A stretch of 37,463 bases of DNA from S012-113 sp965368405 (lineage in GTDB: Bacteria; Bacteroidota; Bacteroidia; Cytophagales; Cyclobacteriaceae). The position numbers were made by a program, and so were the translations under genes. Positions 1 to 7,064 of the stretch are shown in pieces; within the stretch, counting starts at the first letter, position 1; the number at the start of each line of letters is the position of its first letter. The notes beneath the pieces were generated by a model, which worked only from the letters and a program-made list of their open reading frames with translations, had not been told where the DNA came from and ran no database searches. The stretch is from contig CBDUMS010000025.1 in the NCBI GenBank assembly GCA_965368405.1, positions 1 through 37,463 of the forward strand, in the 5' to 3' direction.

Positions 1-837
1 TATGCTATCACAGGTATTAAAATACCTAATGTATTACACGAGTTTTCTGCAATTGAGGGGGTTGTTGAGGATGTTTCAGACATCATATTGAACCTGAAAA
101 TGGTTCGATTTAAGAAGATTGCTGATTCTTTCGATAATAAAATTACTGTTAATATCAAGGGTAAGAAAGTTCTTACTGCCGGTGACCTTGCTAAGTTCAC
201 GACAGCATTCGAGATTCTTAACCCAGATCATATAATTTGTCATCTCGATCAAAAAGCTGATCTTGAAATTGAATTAACCGTTGATAAAGGTCGTGGTTAT
301 CTTCCTGCAGAGGAAAATAAGCCAGCTGAACAAGTGTTTGGATTTATTCCAATCGATGCTGTTTTCACACCTATTAAGAACGTGAAGTATTCAGTGGAGA
401 ACACAAGGGTTGAGCAAAAGACTGACTATGAGATGTTGATTATCGATATTGAGACTGATGGCTCTATTCATCCTGAGGATGCACTTAAAGGAGCAGCTCA
501 TATCTTAATCCAGCACTTCATGCTATTCTCAGATCAGAATATGATTCTGGAGACTGGCGATTCATCTGAGCCTGAGGCTGTAGATGAGGAAATGTTGCAT
601 ATGCGCAAGCTGCTTAAGACACAACTTCACGATATGGATCTTTCTGTACGTGCGTATAACTGTCTTAAAGCTGCAGATGTTCGAACACTAGGTGATCTTG
701 TTAGCCTTGAGATTTCTGATATGATGAAATTCAGAAACTTTGGAAAGAAGTCACTTGCCGAACTAGAGCAGTTGGTAGCAGATAAGAACATGACATTTGG
801 CATGGATCTATCAAAGTATAAATTAGACGAAGAGTAA
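1..837 (+). CDS. rpoA: RNA polymerase subunit alpha, C-terminal 278 residues (5' end outside window)
   Basis: Alpha subunit of RNA polymerase; the N-terminal domain dimerises and nucleates assembly of the core enzyme, and the C-terminal domain binds upstream DNA and regulators. The reading frame is open from base 1, so the gene starts before the window; the first visible residues (IKIPNVLHEFSAIEGVVEDV, then DIILNLK) are classic alpha-NTD. A short linker with an EEMLHMRKLL helix joins the C-terminal domain, where VRAYNCLK and FRNFGKKSLAEL match the helix-hairpin-helix DNA-binding region, including the Arg and Asn of the VRxxNCL motif. rplQ follows after 13 bp, the universal end of the alpha ribosomal operon. 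A TTG at 88 is an internal Leu codon, not the start. Identification is essentially certain. Confidence 0.98.
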   Translation, partial: YAITGIKIPNVLHEFSAIEGVVEDVSDIILNLKMVRFKKIADSFDNKITVNIKGKKVLTAGDLAKFTTAFEILNPDHIICHLDQKADLEIELTVDKGRGYLPAEENKPAEQVFGFIPIDAVFTPIKNVKYSVENTRVEQKTDYEMLIIDIETDGSIHPEDALKGAAHILIQHFMLFSDQNMILETGDSSEPEAVDEEMLHMRKLLKTQLHDMDLSVRAYNCLKAADVRTLGDLVSLEISDMMKFRNFGKKSLAELEQLVADKNMTFGMDLSKYKLDEE

Positions 838-850
838 GAAGTAAGAACCG

Positions 851-1567
851 ATGAGACACGGGAAGAAATTTAATCACCTAGGACGTATTCCTTCGCATAG
901 AAAGGCAATGCTTTCAAATATGGCATCTTCGCTTATTATGGAGAAGCGAATTAGCACTACTGTAGCTAAAGCCAAAGCATTACGAAAGTATGTAGAGCCA
1001 TTATTAACTAAATCAAAGACTGACGACACCAACTCGAGAAGAGTTGTGTTTTCTTACCTTCAAAATAAGGATTCAGTTAGCGAATTATTTAATGAGGTTG
1101 CTGAGAAGATCGCGGAGCGTCCTGGCGGATACACCAGAATCTTAAAAACAGGTAATCGCTTAGGTGATAATGCTGATATGTGCATCATAGAATTGGTGGA
1201 TTATAACGAAGCATTATTGGCAGAAGCGAAGCCTGCTAAAGCGAAGACTAGAAGAAGTCGACGAGGTAAAGGAGGATCTTCTGATAAGCCGAAAGCTACA
1301 GAAACAGCAGCAGCTGTAGAAGAAGCAGTTGTGGTTGAAGAAGCACCTGCAGAGACTACAGAAGATGTTGCAGCTGAAGAAGCGGCTCCAGAAGCTGCAG
1401 TAGAAGAGGTGGTTGAAGAAACGCCAGAAACAGAAGCTACCACTGAAGAAGCTCCAGAAGCTGAAGCAAAGACCGAAGAAGCTCCGGAAGCGGCAGCTGA
1501 GGAGGCTGCGCCCGAAGAGGGAGAGACTGATGCCGCAGATGATGCGGAAGAACCTAAAAAAGAATAG
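851..1567 (+). CDS. rplQ: 50S ribosomal protein L17 with long acidic C-terminal tail
   Basis: Large-subunit ribosomal protein L17. Residues 1-121 are the conserved core (MRHGKKFNHLGR at the start, then SLIMEKRISTTVAKAKALRK, ending in CIIELVDYNE). The core is followed by a basic linker (about 127-148, with TRRSRRGKGG) and then about 90 residues made almost only of Glu, Ala, Thr, Val and Pro. At 238 residues it is nearly twice the usual bacterial length of about 120-130. Extended L17 tails occur in Bacteroidota, so this is probably a lineage trait; its role is unknown to me. The tail includes a 10-residue repeat. It lies 13 bp after rpoA and is followed by a strong intrinsic terminator, so it ends the operon. 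Confidence 0.97.
   Translation: MRHGKKFNHLGRIPSHRKAMLSNMASSLIMEKRISTTVAKAKALRKYVEPLLTKSKTDDTNSRRVVFSYLQNKDSVSELFNEVAEKIAERPGGYTRILKTGNRLGDNADMCIIELVDYNEALLAEAKPAKAKTRRSRRGKGGSSDKPKATETAAAVEEAVVVEEAPAETTEDVAAEEAAPEAAVEEVVEETPETEATTEEAPEAEAKTEEAPEAAAEEAAPEEGETDAADDAEEPKKE
1442..1501 (+). repeat. Imperfect 30-bp tandem duplication in the L17 tail
   Basis: Two adjacent 30-bp units (1442-1471 and 1472-1501) encode TEEAPEAEAK and TEEAPEAAAE. They differ at a few positions, mostly in the last third. The surrounding tail has looser copies of the same Glu-Ala-Pro theme, consistent with growth by slippage or local duplication. Confidence 0.7.
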
Positions 1568-1588
1568 TCGTGAATTAGCGATAAAATT

Positions 1589-1620
1589 AAAGGGATTAGA
1601 CTTATCATCTAATCCCTTTT
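1589..1620 (+). terminator. Intrinsic terminator of the rpoA-rplQ operon
   Basis: A perfect 12-bp stem pairs 1589-1600 (AAAGGGATTAGA) with 1608-1619, with a 7-nt loop (CTTATCA). An uninterrupted run of T follows. It lies 22 bp after the rplQ stop. The T-run also leads into the candidate carA promoter box. Confidence 0.93.
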
Positions 1621-1622
1621 TT

Positions 1623-1630
1623 TATTTTTG
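1623..1630 (+). promoter_or_regulatory. Candidate -7 box of carA promoter
   Basis: TATTTTTG is an exact match to the Bacteroidota -7 consensus TAnnTTTG and lies 25 nt before the carA ATG at 1655. It sits in the U-tract of the upstream terminator. I see no TTG at the -33 position, which would fall in the terminator stem. Confidence 0.55.
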
Positions 1631-1654
1631 TACCACACAAAAAAACGCATAACT

Positions 1655-2749
1655 ATGAAGCTACCAGAACGCAAAAAAGCCTATTTATTATTAGAAGATG
1701 GTTTAATGCTGGAAGGGACGGCAATAGGGCATATTGGCACAACGGGTGGTGAAATATGCTTTAATACTGGCATGACCGGCTATCAGGAAATCTATACTGA
1801 TCCTTCGTATTATGGCCAGGTTGTAATTACAACTACTGCCCATATTGGTAATTATGGCGCGCTAGACGAAGAACAAGAATCGGCACATCCTCAGATTAAA
1901 GGATTAATCGTTAACGACTATTCCCAAATTCATAGTAGGCATGGTGCCACAGAAAGCTTACAAGCGTACTTAGAAAAAAACAAGGTAACCGGTATTGCTG
2001 ACTTAGATACTCGGATGCTCGTTCGCCATATTCGTAGTAAGGGCGCAATGAATTGTGTTATATCTTCTGAGCTTGAAAAAGATCAATTACAGGCCGAGCT
2101 CGATAAAATTCCGTCTATGGCCGGACTAGAACTTGCTTCGGTGGTTTCAACCGACAAGCCCTATATATTGGGAGAAGGTAACGACATTAAGGTAGCTGTA
2201 CTAGACCTAGGGGTTAAGAAAAGCATACTTTCTAATTTGGTAGATCGAGGTTGCGAGTGTAAAGTGTTTCCTGCCAAAACTAGTTTTGAAGAAATTCGCG
2301 CCTATGAAGCCGATGGGTACTTCCTGTCTAATGGCCCGGGCGATCCTGCGGTAATGGACTACAGTGTAGAAACAGCTAATGCCATACTAAAAGAGGACAA
2401 GGCTGTTTTTGGTATTTGCCTTGGTCATCAGATCATTGCAAGGACTCAAGGGATTTCAACCTATAAAATGCACCATGGACACCGTGGTTTAAATCATCCT
2501 GTAAAAAACCTAACATTAGGCACCAGTGAGATTACATCGCAGAACCATGGTTTTGCGATTACAGAAAAAGATGTGGAAAACTCGAATAAAGTTGAGGCCA
2601 CACATATCAATTTAAATGATAATACCATTGAGGGGATCAAAGTAAAAGGTAAAAATGCCTTTTCTGTTCAATATCACCCGGAGGCATCTCCCGGCCCTCA
2701 CGATTCAAGATATCTATTTGATCAATTTATAAACAACATTAAGCAATAA
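1655..2749 (+). CDS. carA: Carbamoyl-phosphate synthase small subunit (glutaminase)
   Basis: Hydrolyses glutamine and passes ammonia to the large subunit CarB to make carbamoyl phosphate for pyrimidine and arginine synthesis. At 364 residues it is the usual length. Residues 1-about 150 are the CPSase small-chain domain (TGMTGYQEIYTDPSY). Residues from about 177 are the class I glutamine amidotransferase, with the nucleophile Cys255 in FGICLGHQI, NHGF near 297-300, and His341/Glu343 in YHPEASPGPHDS. I chose ATG 1655 because homology begins there; a TTG nine codons upstream lies inside the candidate promoter box. eno begins 2 bp after the stop, so the two are surely co-transcribed. carB is not in the window. 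Confidence 0.96.
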   Translation: MKLPERKKAYLLLEDGLMLEGTAIGHIGTTGGEICFNTGMTGYQEIYTDPSYYGQVVITTTAHIGNYGALDEEQESAHPQIKGLIVNDYSQIHSRHGATESLQAYLEKNKVTGIADLDTRMLVRHIRSKGAMNCVISSELEKDQLQAELDKIPSMAGLELASVVSTDKPYILGEGNDIKVAVLDLGVKKSILSNLVDRGCECKVFPAKTSFEEIRAYEADGYFLSNGPGDPAVMDYSVETANAILKEDKAVFGICLGHQIIARTQGISTYKMHHGHRGLNHPVKNLTLGTSEITSQNHGFAITEKDVENSNKVEATHINLNDNTIEGIKVKGKNAFSVQYHPEASPGPHDSRYLFDQFINNIKQ

Positions 2750-2751
2750 TA

Positions 2752-4026
2752 ATGGCTATAATCGAACATATTCAAGCAAGACAAATATTAGATTCACGGG
2801 GTAACCCTACAGTTGAGGTAGAAGTATTTACCGATAGCGGAGTAATGGGGAGGGCATCTGTTCCTTCTGGAGCTTCTACGGGAGTAAATGAAGCTGTTGA
2901 GCTTCGTGATGGTGATGATACACAATACCTGGGAAGGGGTGTTTTAAAGGCCGTTGATAATGTTAACGAAATCATAGCCCCTGAGATCGAAGGTCTTTCG
3001 GTTATGGAACAGCGCCTTATCGATCAGTATATGATCGACCTCGATGGTACAGAAACAAAGTCTAAACTTGGTGCAAATGCTATTCTAGGTGTTTCACTGG
3101 CAGTGGCAAAAGCTGCAGCACAGGAAGCAAGCCTACCGTTATACCAGTATATCGGTGGCACTAATGCTCATGTTTTGCCTGTTCCAATGATGAATATCAT
3201 TAACGGAGGGTCTCATTCTGATGCACCAATTGCGTTTCAGGAATTTATGATCCGCCCTGTTGGAGCCGATACCTTTAGTGACGGGATTCGTATGGGCGCA
3301 GAAATCTTCCATCATCTTAAATCGATTCTGAAAGGCAAAGGCCTAACTACTGCTGTGGGGGATGAAGGAGGATTTGCTCCTAACTTAAGTGGTGGAACCG
3401 AAGAAGCATTAGAAAGTATTCTGGCAGCTATTAAATCGGCTGGGTACGAGCCGGGCAAAGATGTAACTATTGCTATGGACTGCGCTGCATCTGAGTTTTA
3501 CGAAGATGGAAAATACAATTACAAGAAGTTTGAAGGTGATCAGGGTTCTGTACGAACGCGCGAAGAGCAAGTGGCCTATCTTGAGTCTTTAATTGATAAA
3601 TACCCGATTGATTCTATCGAAGACGGTTGTGACGAACAAGATTGGGAAGGATTTAAGCTTCTAACAGATGCTATTGGCGATCGTTGTCAGTTAGTGGGTG
3701 ATGATTTATTTGTTACCAATGTTAAGTTCTTGAAGCGTGGTATTGAGGAAGGAAGCGCCAACTCTATTCTCATTAAGGTGAATCAGATTGGTACGCTTTC
3801 AGAAACACTGGATGCTATTGAAATGGCGCATCGGGCTGGCTTTACAGCTGTTATTTCTCATCGTTCTGGCGAAACAGAAGATAGTACTATTGCCGATATT
3901 GCCGTGGCAACGAATGCAGGGCAGATTAAAACAGGTTCGGCTTCGCGTTCAGATCGTATGGCCAAGTATAATCAGTTGCTTCGCATAGAGGAAGAGTTAG
4001 GCGGGATGGCAGTTTATGGAGGATAG
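2752..4026 (+). CDS. eno: Enolase
   Basis: Converts 2-phosphoglycerate to phosphoenolpyruvate in glycolysis, and the reverse in gluconeogenesis; cytosolic and Mg-dependent. At 424 residues it is the usual bacterial length. Motifs include ILDSRGNPTVEVEV near the N terminus, SGASTGVNEA of the mobile loop, GDEGGFAPNL, SIEDGCDEQDW and GDDLFVTN for metal and substrate binding, and the signature ISHRSGETED. It starts 2 bp after carA, so it probably relies on the carA promoter. A carA-eno pairing downstream of rplQ is, as I recall, common in Bacteroidota. The 116-bp spacer after it holds an imperfect hairpin before the division gene. Confidence 0.98.
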   Translation: MAIIEHIQARQILDSRGNPTVEVEVFTDSGVMGRASVPSGASTGVNEAVELRDGDDTQYLGRGVLKAVDNVNEIIAPEIEGLSVMEQRLIDQYMIDLDGTETKSKLGANAILGVSLAVAKAAAQEASLPLYQYIGGTNAHVLPVPMMNIINGGSHSDAPIAFQEFMIRPVGADTFSDGIRMGAEIFHHLKSILKGKGLTTAVGDEGGFAPNLSGGTEEALESILAAIKSAGYEPGKDVTIAMDCAASEFYEDGKYNYKKFEGDQGSVRTREEQVAYLESLIDKYPIDSIEDGCDEQDWEGFKLLTDAIGDRCQLVGDDLFVTNVKFLKRGIEEGSANSILIKVNQIGTLSETLDAIEMAHRAGFTAVISHRSGETEDSTIADIAVATNAGQIKTGSASRSDRMAKYNQLLRIEEELGGMAVYGG

Positions 4027-4082
4027 TATCCGCTAAAACCCTTAAAAATCAACCTGATTACTAAGTTTTTTAGTTATTTCGA

Positions 4083-4114
4083 CCTAAGATTCGTGAATAT
4101 TTACGATCTTGAGG
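4083..4114 (+). other. Imperfect hairpin between eno and the divIC-like gene
   Basis: Arms 4083-4094 and 4103-4114 pair over 11 bp with two single-base bulges (T4091 and G4111) and an 8-nt A/T-rich loop. No U-tract follows, so it is not a standard terminator. It ends 28 nt before the ATG at 4143 and could affect translation or RNA processing; that is speculative. Confidence 0.4.
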
Positions 4115-4142
4115 CCATAAATCAATCATACTGTAGAAGGTT

Positions 4143-4439
4143 ATGAACTTATTGAGGCGAATTTTTAGTAACTTTTACTTAGTAATCGGGATTATTTTTC
4201 TTTCCTGGCTAATCTTTTTTGATTCCAACGATTTATATACTCAGATAAAGCAGACTGCTAAACTGAAAGCTTTAGAAGATCAGCGCACGTTCTATAACGA
4301 GAAGATTGAAGAAGTTAAGGAGGACCGGGCAGAATTATTAAGTGATGACGAGTTGCTTGAAAAATTTGCTCGAGAAAATTATCTAATGAAAAAACCTGAA
4401 GAGGACGTTTACGTTATAGTACAAGATGAGGAAAAATAA
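4143..4439 (+). CDS. FtsB/DivIC-family cell division protein
   Basis: Small bitopic septum protein of the septum formation initiator family (FtsB/DivIC), which in other bacteria joins FtsL and FtsQ/DivIB to activate septal peptidoglycan synthesis. The 98-residue protein has a short basic cytoplasmic start (MNLLRRIF), one membrane segment at about residues 10-28, and then a coiled coil with heptad-like spacing (KALEDQRTFYNEKIEEVKED). It ends in the family's Tyr-containing module (ARENYLMKKPEEDVYVI). Length and order fit the family. It follows eno, a position where this family is often found in Bacteroidota, and its last 14 bp overlap the next gene, which suggests translational coupling. Confidence 0.9.
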   Translation: MNLLRRIFSNFYLVIGIIFLSWLIFFDSNDLYTQIKQTAKLKALEDQRTFYNEKIEEVKEDRAELLSDDELLEKFARENYLMKKPEEDVYVIVQDEEK

Positions 4440-4962
4440 AGCGACACTATTAATCATTGCCCTTTTAATTTCATTTGCTGGCTTGGCTCAAAAAGGCGAA
4501 TACGCTGTTGAGCAAAATAGTGGATGGAAAGACAGGATATATTTTGGCGGTGGTATGGGGCTTTCTGGCGGTTCATGGGGGACTTCGATAAGTTTATCGC
4601 CTATGGTAGGGTATATGGTTACCAGCAGGGTTTCTGTTGGTGTAGGTGCTACCTATCAGTTTTATAAATACCAGGATGGTTTTTATGATTATAGCGATCA
4701 TCGTTATGGAGGCATGTTTTTTGGAAGAGTTAACCTGATTAGACAGATATTTGCCTATGGAGAGTACTCTTTTCTGAACTACTCGTATAATGGCAATGAA
4801 AATGATCGAAGAACGGTATCCAGATTACCGCTTGGACTTGGTCTTTCGCAACCATTAGGAAGAAGAGGTGCTTTGAATATGATTGCGGCCTATGATGTGC
4901 TTTATGCTAATTCAGGCCCGTATGCCTCACCCTGGGTGTTCTCTGTCTTCTTCTCTATCTAG
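4426..4962 (+). CDS. Small outer-membrane beta-barrel protein, function unknown
   Basis: A 178-residue protein with a signal peptide (basic MRKNK, hydrophobic core, likely cut after GLA near residue 21). The rest alternates Gly and aromatic residues in a pattern of short amphipathic strands (for example YFGGGMGLSGGSWG, VGVGATYQFYKYQ), and the C terminus is hydrophobic and aromatic (PWVFSVFFSI). This fits a small, perhaps eight-stranded, outer-membrane barrel. I do not recognise a specific family. It starts inside the divIC-like gene (14-bp overlap) and its stop overlaps by 3 bp the stop region of the convergent dehydrogenase gene. Confidence 0.75.
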   Translation: MRKNKATLLIIALLISFAGLAQKGEYAVEQNSGWKDRIYFGGGMGLSGGSWGTSISLSPMVGYMVTSRVSVGVGATYQFYKYQDGFYDYSDHRYGGMFFGRVNLIRQIFAYGEYSFLNYSYNGNENDRRTVSRLPLGLGLSQPLGRRGALNMIAAYDVLYANSGPYASPWVFSVFFSI

Positions 4963-6029
4963 AAAGACAGATCAAACCTGCCTGCTACCTCCTTTAAATC
5001 AATAACCACTTTATCGTTTAGTGGAATTCCGTGAATTTTACGTTCAGCCTCCATTTCTCTTTCGGGATCGCCTGGAATGAGTACGCTTGGTGCTTCCATG
5101 GTTGATTCGGCACTCCTAAAGCGCTCAATCCAAACATCCATATTGTCTTTAAATTCTTGTGCTGGTCTAAATCCATCGATTCGCATAGCCCCCATAAAAT
5201 GGCCTAGACCTTCTCCTACTGGGTCCTCTGGCATGGGCAGGAAACTCACGAAGGGAGGTGCCCAAGGGCCATAATTCGCTCCGGATAGCACAGCGGAAAA
5301 AATATCTACAATAGAACCAAGACAATATCCTTTATGACTACTATGAACGCGATCTCCACCCAGCGGAAGTAATGCTCCACCTTTCTTTAACTCATCTGGA
5401 TTGGTGGATGATAAACCATTTTTATCCTGAATCCATCCTTCAGGAGCCTCTTCTCCTTTACGCTGAAGGATCTCGAGCTTGCCATTAGCCGCCGTGGTTG
5501 TTGCAAAATCCGCAACGAATGGAGGTTGTTTGCCAGCGGGAATAGCTACAGCGATAGGGTTGGTGCCTAACATTCTTTCGGTAGAGAAAGTTGGCGATAC
5601 CAATGGGCTTGCATTAGTCATGGACATGCCTATCATGTCGTGTTCCAGGGCCATCATTGCGTGATAGCCAGCAATGCCGTAATGGTTCGAGTTTTTTACG
5701 GATAACCACCCACTTCCAACATTTTTTGCTTTTTCTATGGCTACTTCCATCGCTTTTGGTGCTACAACAAGCCCTAGTCCTGAGTCGCCATCTATAACAG
5801 CCGTACTAGGTGTTTCGTGAACAATTTTTATGGACGGGGTAGGGTTAATTCTATCTGCATCCCATAGGCGGACATACCCAATTAATCGGGCGACACCATG
5901 GGAGTCTATACCCCGCATATCGGCGGATACAAGAACATCCGAGGCTAGTTTAGCATCGTCGGCGGAACAACCCATTTTGAGGAAAACATTATTCGTGAAT
6001 TCCCACACTTTTGCGTACTCATATTTCAT
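4959..6029 (-). CDS. LDH2-family NAD(P)-dependent oxidoreductase (malate/lactate/ureidoglycolate type)
   Basis: Member of the malate/L-lactate dehydrogenase (LDH2, YlbC/AllD-like) family, which oxidises 2-hydroxy acids with NAD(P) and is not a Rossmann enzyme. The 356-residue length is typical. Family motifs are RGIDSHGVARL at about residues 35-45 with the conserved Ser-His, NSNHYGIAGYH around the presumed catalytic His, MLGTNPIAVAIP, and VADFATTTAANGKLE. The C-terminal half keeps GYCLGSIVDIFSAVLSGA. The true substrate (malate, lactate, sulfolactate, ureidoglycolate or other) cannot be read from sequence. It starts 17 bp after the GppA/Ppx stop on the same strand, so the two are likely one transcript. 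Confidence 0.88.
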   Translation of the reverse strand: MKYEYAKVWEFTNNVFLKMGCSADDAKLASDVLVSADMRGIDSHGVARLIGYVRLWDADRINPTPSIKIVHETPSTAVIDGDSGLGLVVAPKAMEVAIEKAKNVGSGWLSVKNSNHYGIAGYHAMMALEHDMIGMSMTNASPLVSPTFSTERMLGTNPIAVAIPAGKQPPFVADFATTTAANGKLEILQRKGEEAPEGWIQDKNGLSSTNPDELKKGGALLPLGGDRVHSSHKGYCLGSIVDIFSAVLSGANYGPWAPPFVSFLPMPEDPVGEGLGHFMGAMRIDGFRPAQEFKDNMDVWIERFRSAESTMEAPSVLIPGDPEREMEAERKIHGIPLNDKVVIDLKEVAGRFDLSF

Positions 6030-6046
6030 AACTGATACAAAAATAA

Positions 6047-6967
6047 CTATAACTTTCCTTTGCTGGCTAAGAGCATAGCACCTTCTTTTAGGCCATTATC
6101 CGAGACATAAAATCCATCTATTCCAGTAAGCTCTAAGACATAATTAACAAGGTATACACCCATTATAATCATGTCGACCCGAGGTGCCGACATACCTGGA
6201 ATCGCCAATCTTTGCTCCCGAGGTAGGCTCACGATTTGATTATAATACTTCTTAAAATATGCCTTGGGAACTAGTTCATGATCGGTAAGTGGCTTAGCCT
6301 GATCATGAGCGAACATTTTGAGTAATGTAGTGAAGGTTCCCGAGGCGCCAACCATCGATTTTATCCCGTAATCTTTTATTTCCTGTAAGGGTTCTAAGAA
6401 TTCATCCAGATAATTATGGAGTCGAACCAAGGAATCTTTTGTAGGAGGATCGGCATCTAAATAATTAGTAACTAGTCGTTGAACCCCTATTTCAAAACTT
6501 CTTTTCCATAGTACCTTATCCCCATCTGCGACAATAAACTCGGTGCTTCCACCACCAATATCCATGATAAGAAATGGCTGATCACGAAGAAAGGACTGGG
6601 CATCAATACCTAAATGAATGAGTTCTGCTTCCCTGTCACCATTAATGATGTCAATTTCAATACCTGTGGCATCCTTTACCCTCTTTATAAACACTTCATT
6701 ATTTCCGGCATTTCGTAAGGCCGAAGTTCCAAACGCAAACGTGCTATCAACAGCCTTCTGCTGAATAATTTTATGAAATTTTTGGAGGGTTAATAGCCCC
6801 CGATCCATAGCTGCATCAGTAATTATATTATCATTAATGCCGCCAGCGCCAAGGCCAACAATTTCCTTCGTTCTGAAGACAATTTCAGACTCTCCCTTGA
6901 TAAAATCTGAAATTAGCAGATGGAATGTATTCGTTCCTAAATCAATAAAAGCGTACCTGTTTATCAA
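6047..6967 (-). CDS. Ppx/GppA-family phosphatase (exopolyphosphatase or pppGpp phosphatase)
   Basis: ASKHA-fold phosphatase of the Ppx/GppA family, acting on polyphosphate ends and/or pppGpp. The nucleotide-binding loops are visible: FIDLGTNTFHLLISD at residues 7-21, FGTSALRNA near 80, and MDIGGGSTEFIVADG near 140. At 306 residues it is the short form without the C-terminal HD-like domain, as is usual in Bacteroidota. The start is a TTG: an in-frame TAA lies three codons upstream, and the phosphate-binding motif begins only a few residues in, leaving no room for a later ATG. It is divergent from the carboxylase gene and is followed by the LDH2-type gene after 17 bp. Confidence 0.9.
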   Translation of the reverse strand: MINRYAFIDLGTNTFHLLISDFIKGESEIVFRTKEIVGLGAGGINDNIITDAAMDRGLLTLQKFHKIIQQKAVDSTFAFGTSALRNAGNNEVFIKRVKDATGIEIDIINGDREAELIHLGIDAQSFLRDQPFLIMDIGGGSTEFIVADGDKVLWKRSFEIGVQRLVTNYLDADPPTKDSLVRLHNYLDEFLEPLQEIKDYGIKSMVGASGTFTTLLKMFAHDQAKPLTDHELVPKAYFKKYYNQIVSLPREQRLAIPGMSAPRVDMIIMGVYLVNYVLELTGIDGFYVSDNGLKEGAMLLASKGKL

Positions 6968-7036
6968 ACCTATTTATATGTAGAAATTTGGGCAAAGATG
7001 GTGATATATTTTCTCCTGAATGGCATGGCTTATTGG

Positions 7037-7044
7037 TATATTTG
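7037..7044 (+). promoter_or_regulatory. Candidate -7 box for the carboxylase operon
   Basis: TATATTTG matches TAnnTTTG exactly. The implied start of transcription near 7051 leaves a short leader before ATG 7065 and argues against an ATG at 7020, which would lie upstream of it. No clear -33 TTG is seen. Confidence 0.55.
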
Positions 7045-7048
7045 AATA

Positions 7049-7056
7049 CAAACTTA
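7049..7056 (-). promoter_or_regulatory. Candidate -7 box for the Ppx/GppA gene
   Basis: Read on the minus strand, TAAGTTTG matches TAnnTTTG exactly. It would give a leader of about 75 nt before TTG 6967. It lies only 4 nt from the opposing box at 7037-7044. Confidence 0.4.
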
Positions 7057-7064
7057 TACAGATT

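Noticed and set aside
1201..1608. Open minus-strand frame opposite the L17 tail, rich in Ser and Ala
   Set aside because: It is the complement of the GAA/GCT-rich tail codons; low complexity, no start signal, and no family.
1413..1652. Plus-strand Lys/Arg-rich frame inside and past rplQ
   Set aside because: It is an out-of-frame reading of the repetitive tail and runs through the terminator.
4060..4080. Possible terminator after eno (ACTAA/TTAGT with a T-run)
   Set aside because: Stem of only 5 A/T-rich pairs with the T-run in the loop; too weak to call.
7020..7064. Extension of the carboxylase gene to an ATG at 7020
   Set aside because: The extra 15 codons contain the -7 box and have no family homology.
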